Assembly (NCBI RefSeq): GCF_003352185.1
Contig: NZ_CP029608.1
Coordinates: forward strand, 5,932,501 to 5,996,500
Direction: 5' to 3'
DNA length: 64,000 nt
DNA from: Pseudomonas kribbensis
GTDB taxonomy: Bacteria; Pseudomonadota; Gammaproteobacteria; Pseudomonadales; Pseudomonadaceae
Part shown: positions 1 to 9,143 of the stretch, in pieces
How positions within the stretch are numbered: position 1 is the first letter of the stretch
Layout: every line of letters starts with the position of its first letter
The notes under the pieces: generated by a model
Database searches by the model: none
The model's input: the letters and a program-made list of their open reading frames with translations, nothing else
What the model was told of the DNA's origin: nothing
Program-made: the position numbers and the translations under genes

Positions 1-1
1 G

Positions 2-409
2 CAACAGCAGACGGTGTGGCGCGAAATGATGATGCTGCTGTTGCAACGTCACGCGGCGGTGCAGATCAACGGCAAACCCGGCAAAGAACACCGTGCGGTG
101 GTGATGGCCAAGGAGTTGCTGCACGCACAACTGGCGGCGCCACCCTCCCTGGAAGAACTGGCGGCGGCGGTGAACCTTTCACCCTTCCACTTCGCCCGGG
201 TGTTCCGCCGCGCCACCGGCATGCCGCCGCACACCTGGCTGATGCAACAGCGGATCGCCTGCGCACGGGGTTTGTTGCAGAGCGGCTGCCTGCCGGTGGA
301 AGTCGCCACGCAACTGGGCTTTGCCGACCAGAGTCATCTGAGCCGGCAGTTCAAACAGGTTTATGGCGTGGGGCCGGCGGCTTATCGCAGTGCGCGGCTG
401 GAGCGCTGA
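2..409 (+). CDS. AraC-family transcriptional regulator, C-terminal part (cut by window edge)
   Basis: The reading frame is open to the left edge, so the gene starts outside the window. A GTG at 14 is in frame but is probably internal. What is visible is a complete AraC/XylS DNA-binding domain of about 100 residues. The first helix-turn-helix lies around LEELAAAVNLSPFHFARVFRR. The second ends with the family signature around GFADQSHLSRQFKQVYGVGPAAYR. The sensing domain, which would tell the ligand, is missing. It converges on the sulfurtransferase gene with only six bases between the two stops, so it is not in an operon with anything seen here. Target genes cannot be inferred. Confidence 0.9.
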   Translation, partial: QQQTVWREMMMLLLQRHAAVQINGKPGKEHRAVVMAKELLHAQLAAPPSLEELAAAVNLSPFHFARVFRRATGMPPHTWLMQQRIACARGLLQSGCLPVEVATQLGFADQSHLSRQFKQVYGVGPAAYRSARLER

Positions 410-415
410 ACGCGT

Positions 416-1270
416 TTACTCGCCAGTGGCGATACCACGCGACGGCTCGTTGATCCACTCGCTCCACGATCCGGCATACAGCGTACCCAACGGATAACCC
501 GCCAGACACAGGGCAAACAGGTTGTGACACGCCGTCACCCCGGAACCGCAATACGCCACCAGATCGTTCGGCGAACGCTCGCCGAGTTTCGCGGCAAAGC
601 GCTGCTTGAGTTGATCCGCCGGAAGGAAACGTCCATCGCTGCCCAGATTCTCGGTAAACGCCGCGCATTGCGCGCCGGGAATGTGCCCGGCAATCGGGTC
701 GATAGGCTCCACTTCACCCTTGAAGCGCGGCAAGGCGCGGGCATCGAGCAGGGTCAGAGCCGGTTGGCCGAGGCGTTGCTGCAATTGCTCGGCGCTGAGC
801 AGCAGATGTTTGTCAGGGCGCCCGCTGAACGTCCCGCGCGCCACCGAAGGCGCATCCAGGCTCAGCGGCAGACCGGCCGCGTGCCAGGCCTTGAGCCCGC
901 CATCGAGAATGAACACGCCGTCGCGCTTGCCCAACCACGCCAGCAACCACCAGGCCCGTGCAGCATAGGCACCGGGGCCGTCGTCATACAGAACCACGTC
1001 GCTGTCGTTGTTGATGCCGAACGCTTGCAGACGCTCGATCAACGCCGCCGGCTCCGGCAGCGGATGACGTCCGGTCACGCCCTTGGTCACCGGCCCGCTC
1101 AGGTCACGTTCAAGATCGGCGAAACTCGCCCCGGCAATGTGCCCTTCGGCATAACTGCGCTGGCCGTAATCCGGGTCTTCGAGGGCAAAACGGCAATCGA
1201 GAATCACCAGCCCCGGTTGCTCCTTGCGGGCATCCAGCGTTGTCGGGCTGATCAGTTGCGCAATCGGCAT
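416..1270 (-). CDS. sseA: 3-mercaptopyruvate-type sulfurtransferase (tandem rhodanese)
   Basis: The 284-residue protein has two rhodanese domains, the usual size for the SseA/TST family. Its first domain carries DCRFALEDPDYG and GHIAGASFADLERDLSG. The second carries the active-site loop CGSGVTACHN near residue 240. In this family CGSGVTA is typical of 3-mercaptopyruvate sulfurtransferases, whereas thiosulfate enzymes tend to have CRKGVTA, so mercaptopyruvate is the likelier donor. No signal peptide is seen, so it should be cytoplasmic. An AGGAGT ribosome site sits eight bases before the ATG. It lies 27 bases downstream of the TetR gene on the same strand and may share its transcript. Confidence 0.9.
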   Translation of the reverse strand: MPIAQLISPTTLDARKEQPGLVILDCRFALEDPDYGQRSYAEGHIAGASFADLERDLSGPVTKGVTGRHPLPEPAALIERLQAFGINNDSDVVLYDDGPGAYAARAWWLLAWLGKRDGVFILDGGLKAWHAAGLPLSLDAPSVARGTFSGRPDKHLLLSAEQLQQRLGQPALTLLDARALPRFKGEVEPIDPIAGHIPGAQCAAFTENLGSDGRFLPADQLKQRFAAKLGERSPNDLVAYCGSGVTACHNLFALCLAGYPLGTLYAGSWSEWINEPSRGIATGE

Positions 1271-1297
1271 AGCGAACGACTCCTGTGAGCGGATGGG

Positions 1298-1969
1298 TCA
1301 GGACCTTTCTTCGAGGGCCTGGGCCAACGGTACGTAGAATTCTTCGAACAGTGCATTGACCTCATCGCGGGCCTGCTCGGTGACAAATCCCGCTTCCAGC
1401 ACCAGCACCTGATACACGCCACGTTTAATGGCCTGCTCGCTGAGGTGATTGGAATTTTCCCGGGTGGTGCACAGAAAGCGCACCCAGGAGGTGAGGATGA
1501 TCCACGCGTTGAGGGTCAGGGATTCGATCTGCACCCGGTCCATTTTCAGGATGCCGGCGGCGACGAAACCTTCATAGATCGCCGCGCCTTGAATCACGCA
1601 GCGCTGGGAAAAGCGCCGGTAGCGTGCGGCCAAGTCCGGATCGCTATCGAGCAGATGCTCGAGATCCCGGTGCAGAAAGCGGTAGCGCCACATCGCCGAC
1701 AGCAGTTCCTTGAGATAGAAGCGCTTGTCTTCGACCGTCGCCGCACGCCCTTGAGGCGGGCGCAGGAAGCTGTCCACAAGGCTTTCGTACTCACTGAACA
1801 ACACGGCGATGATCGCCTGCTTGTTGGGGAAGTGGTAGTACAGGTTGCCCGGAGAAATCTCCATATGGGCGGCGATGTGGTTGGTGCTGATGCTGCGCTC
1901 GCCCTGCTGATTGAACAGCTCGAGGCTGTTCTGCACGATGCGCTCGCTGGTTTTGATCCGTGGGGCCAT
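1298..1969 (-). CDS. laoR: TetR-family repressor of the long-chain alcohol oxidation genes
   Basis: The 223-residue protein has a typical TetR N-terminal helix-turn-helix. Key stretches are RIVQNSLELFNQQGERSIS, then IAAHMEISPGNLYYHFPNKQAI at about residues 32-53. The C-terminal ligand domain has a hydrophobic, Trp-rich character. It is divergent from the aldehyde dehydrogenase/GMC operon. That arrangement matches P. aeruginosa laoR (PA0367) with laoCBA as I recall it, where it controls oxidation of long-chain alcohols from alkanes or alkyl sulfates. A perfect 11-bp inverted repeat in the 146-base divergent gap is the obvious operator. The ligand is not shown by the sequence. Confidence 0.8.
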   Translation of the reverse strand: MAPRIKTSERIVQNSLELFNQQGERSISTNHIAAHMEISPGNLYYHFPNKQAIIAVLFSEYESLVDSFLRPPQGRAATVEDKRFYLKELLSAMWRYRFLHRDLEHLLDSDPDLAARYRRFSQRCVIQGAAIYEGFVAAGILKMDRVQIESLTLNAWIILTSWVRFLCTTRENSNHLSEQAIKRGVYQVLVLEAGFVTEQARDEVNALFEEFYVPLAQALEERS

Positions 1970-2055
1970 GGCTTGAGCTTTAATTCAGAGTGCGTTGGGG
2001 GGCATCTTACGACCTAACCGGAACGGGATAAAACCATGATGCCCAAGGAAGTCAT

Positions 2056-2086
2056 TTGACTTTCTAGAGCATAGACTCTAGAAAGT
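2056..2086 (+). promoter_or_regulatory. laoC promoter overlapped by a perfect 28-bp palindromic operator
   Basis: ACTTTCTAGAG (2059-2069) and CTCTAGAAAGT (2076-2086) are exact inverted repeats with a 6-base spacer. They lie over a sigma70-like promoter reading toward laoC: TTGACT at 2056-2061, 17-base spacer, TAGAAA at 2079-2084. A repressor bound here would block RNA polymerase directly. LaoR is the natural candidate because it is transcribed away from the same gap. Confidence 0.8.
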
Positions 2087-2115
2087 TCCTCACGACAACA
2101 AATCCGGAGCCGACA

Positions 2116-3546
2116 ATGACCGCCGATATTGCCTACCTGCAATCGTTGCAACAGCCGCTGGAAGAGCTCAACCGGTTGTTCGACGCGCAGCGCGCCGCCT
2201 ACGCCGCCAACCCGATGCCGCCTGCCGCCCAGCGTCAGCAGTGGCTCAAGGCCTTGCGCGACCTGCTGAGCAGCGAACGGCAGGCATTGATCGAGGCGAT
2301 CAGTTCGGATTTCAGCCATCGCAGCGCCGATGAAACCCTGCTCGCCGAGCTGATGCCGAGCCTACACGGCATTCATTACGCCAGCCGGCATATCAGCCAG
2401 TGGATGAAACCTTCACGGCGCAAGGTCGGCGTCGCCTTCCAGCCAGCCTCGGCGAAAGTGGTGTATCAGCCACTGGGCGTGGTCGGCGTGATCGTGCCGT
2501 GGAACTACCCGTTGTTCCTGGCCATGGGCCCGCTGACCGGCGCGCTCGCAGCAGGCAACCGGGTGATGCTCAAACTCAGCGAATCGACCCCGGCCACCGG
2601 CCTGCTGCTCAAGGAATTGCTGGCGCGGATCTTCCCTGAAGATCTGGTGTGCGTGGTGCTCGGTGAGGCCGATGTCGGCGTGGCGTTCTCGAAACTGCGC
2701 TTCGACCACCTGCTGTTCACCGGTGCCACCAGCATCGGCAAGCACGTGATGCGCGCGGCGGCGGAAAACCTCACGCCGGTGACCCTGGAGCTGGGCGGCA
2801 AATCCCCGGCCATCGTCTCCCACGACGTGCCGCTCAAGGACGCCGCCGAACGCATCGCCTTCGGCAAGACCCTCAACGCCGGCCAGACCTGCGTGGCGCC
2901 GGACTACGTGCTGGTGCCGGAAGAACGGGTCGGCGGCTTTGTCGAAGCCTATCGCCAGACCGTGCGCGGGTTTTATCCGACACTCGCCGACAACCCGGAC
3001 TACACCGCCATCATCAACGAGCGCCAATTGGCTCGACTGAACAGCTACCTCAGCGACGCCACCAGCAAGGGCGCGCTGCTGATTCCGCTGTTCGATCAGG
3101 GCCAGGGCCGACGCATGCCCCACAGCCTGCTACTGAACGTCAGCGACGAGATGACGGTGATGCAGGACGAAATCTTCGGCCCGCTGCTGCCGATCGTGCC
3201 GTACCGGGACCTGGATCAGGCATTTGCTTACATCAATCAGCGCCCACGTCCTCTGGCTCTTTACTACTTCGGCTACGACAAACGCGAACAGAACCGCGTG
3301 CTCCACGAAACTCACTCCGGCGGCGTCTGCCTCAACGACACGCTGCTGCATGTGGCCCAGGACGATATGCCGTTCGGCGGTATCGGGCCTTCGGGGATGG
3401 GCCATTACCACGGACACGAAGGTTTCCTGACCTTCAGCAAAGCCAAGGGTGTACTGGTTAAACAGCGCTTCAACGCGGCGAAGCTGATCTATCCGCCGTA
3501 CGGCAAATCCATTCAGAAACTGATCCAGAAACTGTTCATTCGCTAA
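2116..3546 (+). CDS. laoC: NAD(P)-dependent aldehyde dehydrogenase, coniferyl-aldehyde type (LaoC)
   Basis: The 476-residue protein belongs to the aldehyde dehydrogenase superfamily, in the branch usually labelled coniferyl aldehyde dehydrogenase (CalB-like). The Rossmann-domain stretch VVGVIVPWNYPLFLAMGP, the general base E225 in LELGGKS and the catalytic thiol C259 in NAGQTCVAPDYV are all present. The C-terminal dimerisation region carries FGGIGPSGMGHYHG. In the conserved lao locus this enzyme oxidises the fatty aldehyde made by LaoA to the fatty acid, so coniferyl aldehyde is probably not the real substrate here. It is the first gene after the palindromic promoter and is followed by laoB after 24 bases. 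Confidence 0.85.
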   Translation: MTADIAYLQSLQQPLEELNRLFDAQRAAYAANPMPPAAQRQQWLKALRDLLSSERQALIEAISSDFSHRSADETLLAELMPSLHGIHYASRHISQWMKPSRRKVGVAFQPASAKVVYQPLGVVGVIVPWNYPLFLAMGPLTGALAAGNRVMLKLSESTPATGLLLKELLARIFPEDLVCVVLGEADVGVAFSKLRFDHLLFTGATSIGKHVMRAAAENLTPVTLELGGKSPAIVSHDVPLKDAAERIAFGKTLNAGQTCVAPDYVLVPEERVGGFVEAYRQTVRGFYPTLADNPDYTAIINERQLARLNSYLSDATSKGALLIPLFDQGQGRRMPHSLLLNVSDEMTVMQDEIFGPLLPIVPYRDLDQAFAYINQRPRPLALYYFGYDKREQNRVLHETHSGGVCLNDTLLHVAQDDMPFGGIGPSGMGHYHGHEGFLTFSKAKGVLVKQRFNAAKLIYPPYGKSIQKLIQKLFIR

Positions 3547-3570
3547 CGTCACCGCCGGGTAATAACAACA

Positions 3571-4116
3571 ATGCACCCAAGCCTGACCGAAACACCCGCC
3601 CTCACGCGCCGTGGCCTGCTGAAATTCAGCCTGGGCGCCACAGCTTTCCTCGCCACCGCCGGGCTCGGCGCCAGTCTCAGCGGCTGCTCGTCGAGCGTTT
3701 CAGCCAACGGATTCGCCACGTTGCGCAGCGGCGATCTGCTGTTTCTGCGCGCGCTGATTCCGGTGATGCTCGAGGGCGCCGTCGCGGTGGAAAAGATGCC
3801 CGCCGCTGTCGATGGAACCCTGAAGTCCCTGGACTACAGCCTCGATCGCCTGTCGCCGGAAATGCTCAAGCTCACCCGGCAACTGTTCGACGTGCTGGGC
3901 ATGGCCGTGACCCGGGGACCGCTGACCGGAATCTGGGGCAGTTGGGAAAACGCCAGCCCCGAGGCGATCCGGCACTTTCTCGAGCGCTGGGAAAACAGCT
4001 CGTTGAGCCTGCTGCGCATGGGTCACAGCTCCCTCCAGCAAATGGTGATGATGGCCTGGTACACCCGCGCCGAATCCTGGGCCCACTGCGGTTATCCCGG
4101 CCCGCCCACGGTTTAA
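3571..4116 (+). CDS. laoB: Tat-targeted putative lipoprotein, accessory subunit LaoB
   Basis: The 181-residue protein begins with a twin-arginine signal: TRRGLLKFSLG at 12-22, then an Ala/Leu-rich hydrophobic stretch. It ends in LSGC (36-39), a plausible lipobox. The mature part is helical and has no catalytic motif that I recognise. Small Tat-exported proteins next to a GMC dehydrogenase are known as the small subunits of gluconate-type dehydrogenases, and this protein fits that pattern. It lies between laoC and laoA, with short gaps on both sides (24 and 41 bases). It probably tethers or helps export LaoA, but this is inference. Confidence 0.75.
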   Translation: MHPSLTETPALTRRGLLKFSLGATAFLATAGLGASLSGCSSSVSANGFATLRSGDLLFLRALIPVMLEGAVAVEKMPAAVDGTLKSLDYSLDRLSPEMLKLTRQLFDVLGMAVTRGPLTGIWGSWENASPEAIRHFLERWENSSLSLLRMGHSSLQQMVMMAWYTRAESWAHCGYPGPPTV

Positions 4117-4157
4117 GACCCGCGACGCCTCCGAACAATAATAAGAGAGCCTGATTG

Positions 4158-5753
4158 ATGCCCGTACCCGACCCGTTTCGCGAAGGCCTTGCCCGTGGCT
4201 GGAAAACCTACAGCGGCGCCCAACTGTCCGACGACCTGACCCTGGAAACCGACGTGGCCATCATCGGCAGCGGTGCCGGCGGCGGCACCACGGCGGAAAT
4301 CCTCAGCGCCGCCGGCTACAAGGTGCTGCTGATCGAAGAAGGCCCGCTCAAGACCAGCAGCGACTTCAAGATGCTGGAGGACAAGGCTTACAGCAGCCTC
4401 TATCAGGAAGGCATCGGCCGCATGAGCAAGGACGGCGCGATCACCATCCTTCAGGGTCGCGCGGTCGGCGGCACCACCCTGATCAACTGGACCTCGAGTT
4501 TTCGCACCCCCGAGCCGACCCTCGAACACTGGGCCAAGGAACACAACGTCAAAGATCACAGCCCCGCCGACATGGCGCCGTGGTTCGAGAAAATGGAGCA
4601 ACGCCTCGGCGTCGCCCCGTGGATGGTGCCGCCCAACGCCAACAACGACGTAATCCGCAAAGGCTGTGAACAACTCGGCTACAGCTGGCACGTGATCCCG
4701 CGCAACGTGCGCGGCTGCTGGAACCTCGGCTACTGCGGCATGGGCTGCCCGACCAATGCCAAGCAGTCGATGATGGTCACGACCATTCCGGCGACCCTGG
4801 AAAAGGGCGGCGAGCTGCTCTATCTGGCCCGCGCCGAAAAACTGCTGATCAACGGCGACAAGGTCACCGGCCTGCAATGCGTGGCGATGGACGAACGCTG
4901 CGTCGAGCCGACCGGGCGCAAGATCACGGTCAAGGCCCGCCATTACGTGCTGGCTGGCGGCGGGATCAACAGCCCCGCCCTGCTGCTGCGCTCGGATGCG
5001 CCGGATCCGCATCAACGCCTCGGCAAGCGCACGTTCCTGCACCCGGTGAACATGTCCGCCGGACGCTTCGACGAGGTCATCAACCCGTTTTACGGAGCGC
5101 CGCAGTCGATCTACTCCGACCATTTCCAGTGGAAGGACGGCACCACCGGGCCGATGGCCTTCAAACTCGAAGTGCCGCCGTTGCACCCGGCGCTGGCCGC
5201 CACCCTGCTCGGCGGCCTCGGCCAGGAAAACGCACAGCACATGGCGGATCTTCCGCACACCCACGCCATGCTGGCGTTATTGCGTGACGGGTTTCACCCG
5301 GACAGCCAGGGCGGCAGTGTCGAATTGCGCGGTGATGGCTCGCCGGTGCTCGATTATCAGGTTTCGCCGTACGCCTGGGACGGTTTGCGCCGGGCCTTCC
5401 ACGTCATGGCCGAGATTCAGTTCGCCGGTGGCGCCAAAGCGGTAATGCCGATGCACGCCGATGCGCGTTATGTGAACAGCTTGGCCGAAGCACGCAAAAT
5501 GATCGACGGCTTGAGCCTGGAGCTGTACCGCACCCGCCTGGGTAGCGCCCATGTCATGGGCGGTTGCGCGATGGGTGAAGACCCGAAAACCGCCGTCACC
5601 GACAGCCTTGGCCGCCATCATCAGTTGCGCAATCTGTCGATTCACGACGGCTCGCTGTTCCCCACCAGCATCGGCGCCAACCCGCAGTTGTCGGTGTATG
5701 GTCTGACGGCGCAACTGGCGACATCCCTCGGCGAACGGCTGAAAAACCCGTGA
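4158..5753 (+). CDS. laoA: GMC-family FAD-dependent alcohol dehydrogenase (LaoA)
   Basis: The 531-residue protein starts at ATG 4158; a TTG just before it is less likely. The FAD-binding Rossmann motif is GSGAGGGTTAEILSAAGY near residue 37, followed by the GMC signature around GRAVGGTTLINWTSSFRTP. A Cys-rich segment (CWNLGYCGMGCPTNAKQS, around residues 190-207) is typical of the bacterial membrane-associated branch. The C-terminal GMC block GSAHVMGGCAMGEDP plus IGANPQLSVYGL supplies the catalytic His and Asn. It should oxidise long-chain primary alcohols to aldehydes. It has no signal peptide although its partner LaoB has a Tat signal, so export as a complex is possible. Confidence 0.85.
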   Translation: MPVPDPFREGLARGWKTYSGAQLSDDLTLETDVAIIGSGAGGGTTAEILSAAGYKVLLIEEGPLKTSSDFKMLEDKAYSSLYQEGIGRMSKDGAITILQGRAVGGTTLINWTSSFRTPEPTLEHWAKEHNVKDHSPADMAPWFEKMEQRLGVAPWMVPPNANNDVIRKGCEQLGYSWHVIPRNVRGCWNLGYCGMGCPTNAKQSMMVTTIPATLEKGGELLYLARAEKLLINGDKVTGLQCVAMDERCVEPTGRKITVKARHYVLAGGGINSPALLLRSDAPDPHQRLGKRTFLHPVNMSAGRFDEVINPFYGAPQSIYSDHFQWKDGTTGPMAFKLEVPPLHPALAATLLGGLGQENAQHMADLPHTHAMLALLRDGFHPDSQGGSVELRGDGSPVLDYQVSPYAWDGLRRAFHVMAEIQFAGGAKAVMPMHADARYVNSLAEARKMIDGLSLELYRTRLGSAHVMGGCAMGEDPKTAVTDSLGRHHQLRNLSIHDGSLFPTSIGANPQLSVYGLTAQLATSLGERLKNP

Positions 5754-5781
5754 AAAAGCCGAAGATTCGTACCGTCCATAG

Positions 5782-6348
<567 letters not shown>

Positions 6349-6361
6349 CGACCGTTCAAAC

Positions 6362-6386
6362 GGCGCCCGCGTGCACTGCGGGCGCC
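6362..6386 (+). terminator. GC-rich hairpin downstream of coaD
   Basis: GGCGCCCGC (6362-6370) pairs perfectly with GCGGGCGCC (6378-6386) around a 7-base loop. No T-tract follows, so it may only attenuate or stabilise the mRNA end. It lies 13 bases after the coaD stop. Confidence 0.45.
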
Positions 6387-6411
6387 AATGCGGCACAATT
6401 GCGCGCATTGA

Positions 6412-6702
<291 letters not shown>

Positions 6703-6715
6703 GTCCTGCAGCGCC

Positions 6716-6802
6716 CCCTTCGCGAGCAAGCTCGCTCCCACATTTGAAATGCACTCCTCTGTGGGAGCGACGGTGCGACGACTCGACTTGCTCGCGAAAG
6801 GA
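6716..6802. repeat. REP pair (REPIN-like inverted repeat)
   Basis: Two inverted copies of the Pseudomonas REP core face each other. The left copy includes CGAGCAAGCTCGCTCCCACA (6723-6742). The right copy begins TGTGGGAGCGACG at about 6770 and ends in TTGCTCGCGAAAG. Each has its own short palindrome. The pair sits in the gap between the ferredoxin gene and a convergent gene. The right copy is less perfect than the left. Confidence 0.8.
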
Positions 6803-6833
6803 CCATCGGCAACACCGCAAAAAGCGGATTAGC

Positions 6834-7157
6834 TCACTCGCGCTGCTCGAATCCTTCCCCGGTACAGCCCAGGCAACGCACGAACGCCGCTTTCGCCGGC
6901 GCCACCACCAACGCCTCCCCCGCATCGCCGACACCGCCACCCAGCGCGGTAAACGGCAACGACACCACAAACACGCCCGCACCGATCACTGTCGCCGCCA
7001 CCAGCAAGGGGCGGGCAATCAGCAGATCGCCGATCATGGCGTAGGCCGGTGGATTCTGGATGGCGTATCGCGGATCACCACTGCCGCCTTCCGTGGCCTG
7101 AACGGTCAGGCTGGAACACAGCAGCAGTGCGAGGAGCAGGGCTTGCGAGGACTTCAT
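6834..7157 (-). CDS. Small secreted or membrane protein of unknown function
   Basis: The 107-residue protein has a clean signal peptide ([21 protein letters not shown]). It is followed by a short polar stretch and one strongly hydrophobic segment ([25 protein letters not shown], written here as two parts around residues 50-74) rich in Gly/Ala/Val. Two cysteines (FVRCLGCTG) lie near the C-terminus. Such proteins are common in Pseudomonas and are sometimes labelled multidrug transporter without good reason. The size and single hydrophobic segment argue against transport. I do not recognise its function. It lies on its own between a REP pair and mutM. Confidence 0.7.
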   Translation of the reverse strand: MKSSQALLLALLLCSSLTVQATEGGSGDPRYAIQNPPAYAMIGDLLIARPLLVAATVIGAGVFVVSLPFTALGGGVGDAGEALVVAPAKAAFVRCLGCTGEGFEQRE

Positions 7158-7224
7158 GGCACGATCCTTCGGGCTGAACAGTGAGACAACTCACTATAGA
7201 CCGTAGGACTTTTTCAGCTTTTCG

Positions 7225-8037
7225 TCAGGTCTGGCAGCGCGGGCAGAAGACACTGGCCCGCTGGCCCAGCTTCACTTCCCGCAGGCCCGTGCCGCAGACC
7301 TTGCAGTGTTCGCCACCGCGGCCGTAGACAAACAGCTCCTGCTGGAAATACCCCGGCTGCCCGTCGCCACCGATGAAGTCGCGCAACGTGGTGCCGCCGC
7401 GCTCGATGGCGGCGGCGAGGATGCGTTTGATCTCGATCGCCAGCTTCAGATAACGCGCCCGGGAAATGCCCTTGGCTTCACGGCGCGGATCGATGCCGGC
7501 GGCGAATAGCGCTTCGGTCGCGTAAATATTGCCGACCCCCACCACCACCGCGTTGTCCATGATGAACGGCTTGACCGCCATCGACCGGCCGCGTGACAGC
7601 TGATACAACCGCTCGCCGTCGAACAGATCGGTCAACGGCTCCGGCCCCAGACGAATCAGCAATTCGTGATTGAGCGGATCGTTGCTCCAGAGCATCGCGC
7701 CGAAACGTCGCGGATCGGTGTAGCGCAGGGCCAGACCCGACTCCAGTTCGATATCCACATGCTCATGCTTGGCCGCCGGCATCCCGACTTCTACCAGCCG
7801 CAAATTGCCCGACATGCCCAGGTGGCTGATCAGCGTGCCGACTTCGGCATTGATCAGCAGGTACTTGGCGCGCCGCTCGACCAGCACGATGCGCTGCCCG
7901 GACAGGCGCACATCGAGGTCTTCGGGAATCGGCCAGCGCAGCCGCCGGTCACGCACGATCACCCGGCTGACGCGCTGGCCTTCCAGGTGCGGGGCGATGC
8001 CGCGGCGGGTGGTTTCGACTTCCGGCAATTCAGGCAT
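7225..8037 (-). CDS. mutM: Formamidopyrimidine-DNA glycosylase (Fpg)
   Basis: The 270-residue protein starts [14 protein letters not shown]2 is the catalytic N-terminal proline that attacks the lesion, and E3 assists. K57-type region RRAKYLL and the H2TH core follow. The C-terminal zinc finger is C-x2-C (HCKVCGTG) paired with FCPRCQ at the very end. It removes 8-oxoguanine and formamidopyrimidines in base-excision repair. The N-terminal methionine must be correct because P2 is catalytic. It lies 27 bases downstream of the HDOD gene on the same strand. Confidence 0.97.
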   Translation of the reverse strand: MPELPEVETTRRGIAPHLEGQRVSRVIVRDRRLRWPIPEDLDVRLSGQRIVLVERRAKYLLINAEVGTLISHLGMSGNLRLVEVGMPAAKHEHVDIELESGLALRYTDPRRFGAMLWSNDPLNHELLIRLGPEPLTDLFDGERLYQLSRGRSMAVKPFIMDNAVVVGVGNIYATEALFAAGIDPRREAKGISRARYLKLAIEIKRILAAAIERGGTTLRDFIGGDGQPGYFQQELFVYGRGGEHCKVCGTGLREVKLGQRASVFCPRCQT

Positions 8038-8064
8038 GAGCGTCTCGAATCTTGAGTGTCTTGA

Positions 8065-8931
8065 TCAGTGTGCGCCGAGTTCGCGGATCGTCTGCTTCAG
8101 GGTTTCGAAGTCGTAATCCGAGAGACCGATGTATTCCAGCACCAGCGGCCCGACAGCCTGCCACTCGAAGTCTTCGCTCTGGTTGCCCAGCACCCGGTAC
8201 GACGCGCAGATGTGCTCGGCCATTTTCAGGATCGCCAGCAGGTTTTTCATCTGACTGTTGCGCGAAGTCTCGTCGCTGAAGATCGCCATGGCGTTGTGGT
8301 GGTTGGCGATGGCCGCACTGACGTGCTCCGGCAAGCGCCAGGACTTGGCGGTGTAGTAACCGACCACCGAGTGATTGGTGTTGTAGACATCGTTCTCGGT
8401 GTCCACGACCCGGCGTTCGGCACTTGCGTTGGCGTAGGCCTTTTCGAGCGTCGTCATGTAATCCGGGAAACGCTGAAGCATCAACGGCACGCCGCAGTCA
8501 TGGAACAGGCCCAACGCGTAGGCCTCGTCGCTCGCCTCGGTGCCGACGCGCTTGGCCAGGGTCAGGCAGGTCATGGCCACGTCCTGGGCGGTGTCCCAGA
8601 AACGGTTGAGCGTGACGATAGTGTCGTCGTTCATCTCGCCCTTGATCGACTGCGCGTTGATCAGGTTGATGATCGAGCGACTGCCCAGCAGGTTCACCGC
8701 GCGCTTGATCGAGGTGATCTTGTTGCTCAGGCCGTAATACGGCGAGTTGACGATTTTCAGCAGAGAGCCGGACAGGCCGGGGTCCTGGGAGATCAGCTTG
8801 GCGATCGTCTCCAGGTCCGGGTCGGGCATGTACTGCTCCATTTGCAGATCCACCATGATCTGCGGTTGCGCCGGCACGCTGATGCCTTGCAAGGATTGTT
8901 GAATCTGTTCGGTGGTCAGCTCTTGGGACAT
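8065..8931 (-). CDS. HDOD-domain signalling protein
   Basis: The 288-residue protein is one HDOD domain. Diagnostic stretches include DLETIAKLISQDPGLSGSLLKIVNSPYYG and ITSIKRAVNLLGSRSIINLI. A degenerate HD-like core follows (LGLFHDCGVPLMLQ, VVGYYTAKSWRLPEHVSAAIANHH). HDOD proteins are relatives of HD-GYP domains that usually lack phosphodiesterase activity and act as adaptors in stress or motility signalling. No second output domain is attached. It is followed by mutM and may be co-transcribed with it. Its exact role is unknown. Confidence 0.85.
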   Translation of the reverse strand: MSQELTTEQIQQSLQGISVPAQPQIMVDLQMEQYMPDPDLETIAKLISQDPGLSGSLLKIVNSPYYGLSNKITSIKRAVNLLGSRSIINLINAQSIKGEMNDDTIVTLNRFWDTAQDVAMTCLTLAKRVGTEASDEAYALGLFHDCGVPLMLQRFPDYMTTLEKAYANASAERRVVDTENDVYNTNHSVVGYYTAKSWRLPEHVSAAIANHHNAMAIFSDETSRNSQMKNLLAILKMAEHICASYRVLGNQSEDFEWQAVGPLVLEYIGLSDYDFETLKQTIRELGAH

Positions 8932-9143
8932 AAGTACATACTCTTGGACAGGCGGCGATTCTAACCCCTAAAAACCGACGAACGACACATCGGGGGCAGA
9001 TCGGCGGAAACTTTCATTCAAGACCATGGACAGAATTCTGCCTTCCTCCGTTTGCGCGCCGGGCCTGTGCGCCACATGTCCAGCACCGAACCCGCCTGCG
9101 TCGCAACACGGTATACTCCCGCTCTTTTTTCCGGAGCGACGTC

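Noticed and set aside
6834..7157. Multidrug transporter label for the 107-residue protein
   Set aside because: It has one signal peptide and one further hydrophobic segment, too little for a transporter.
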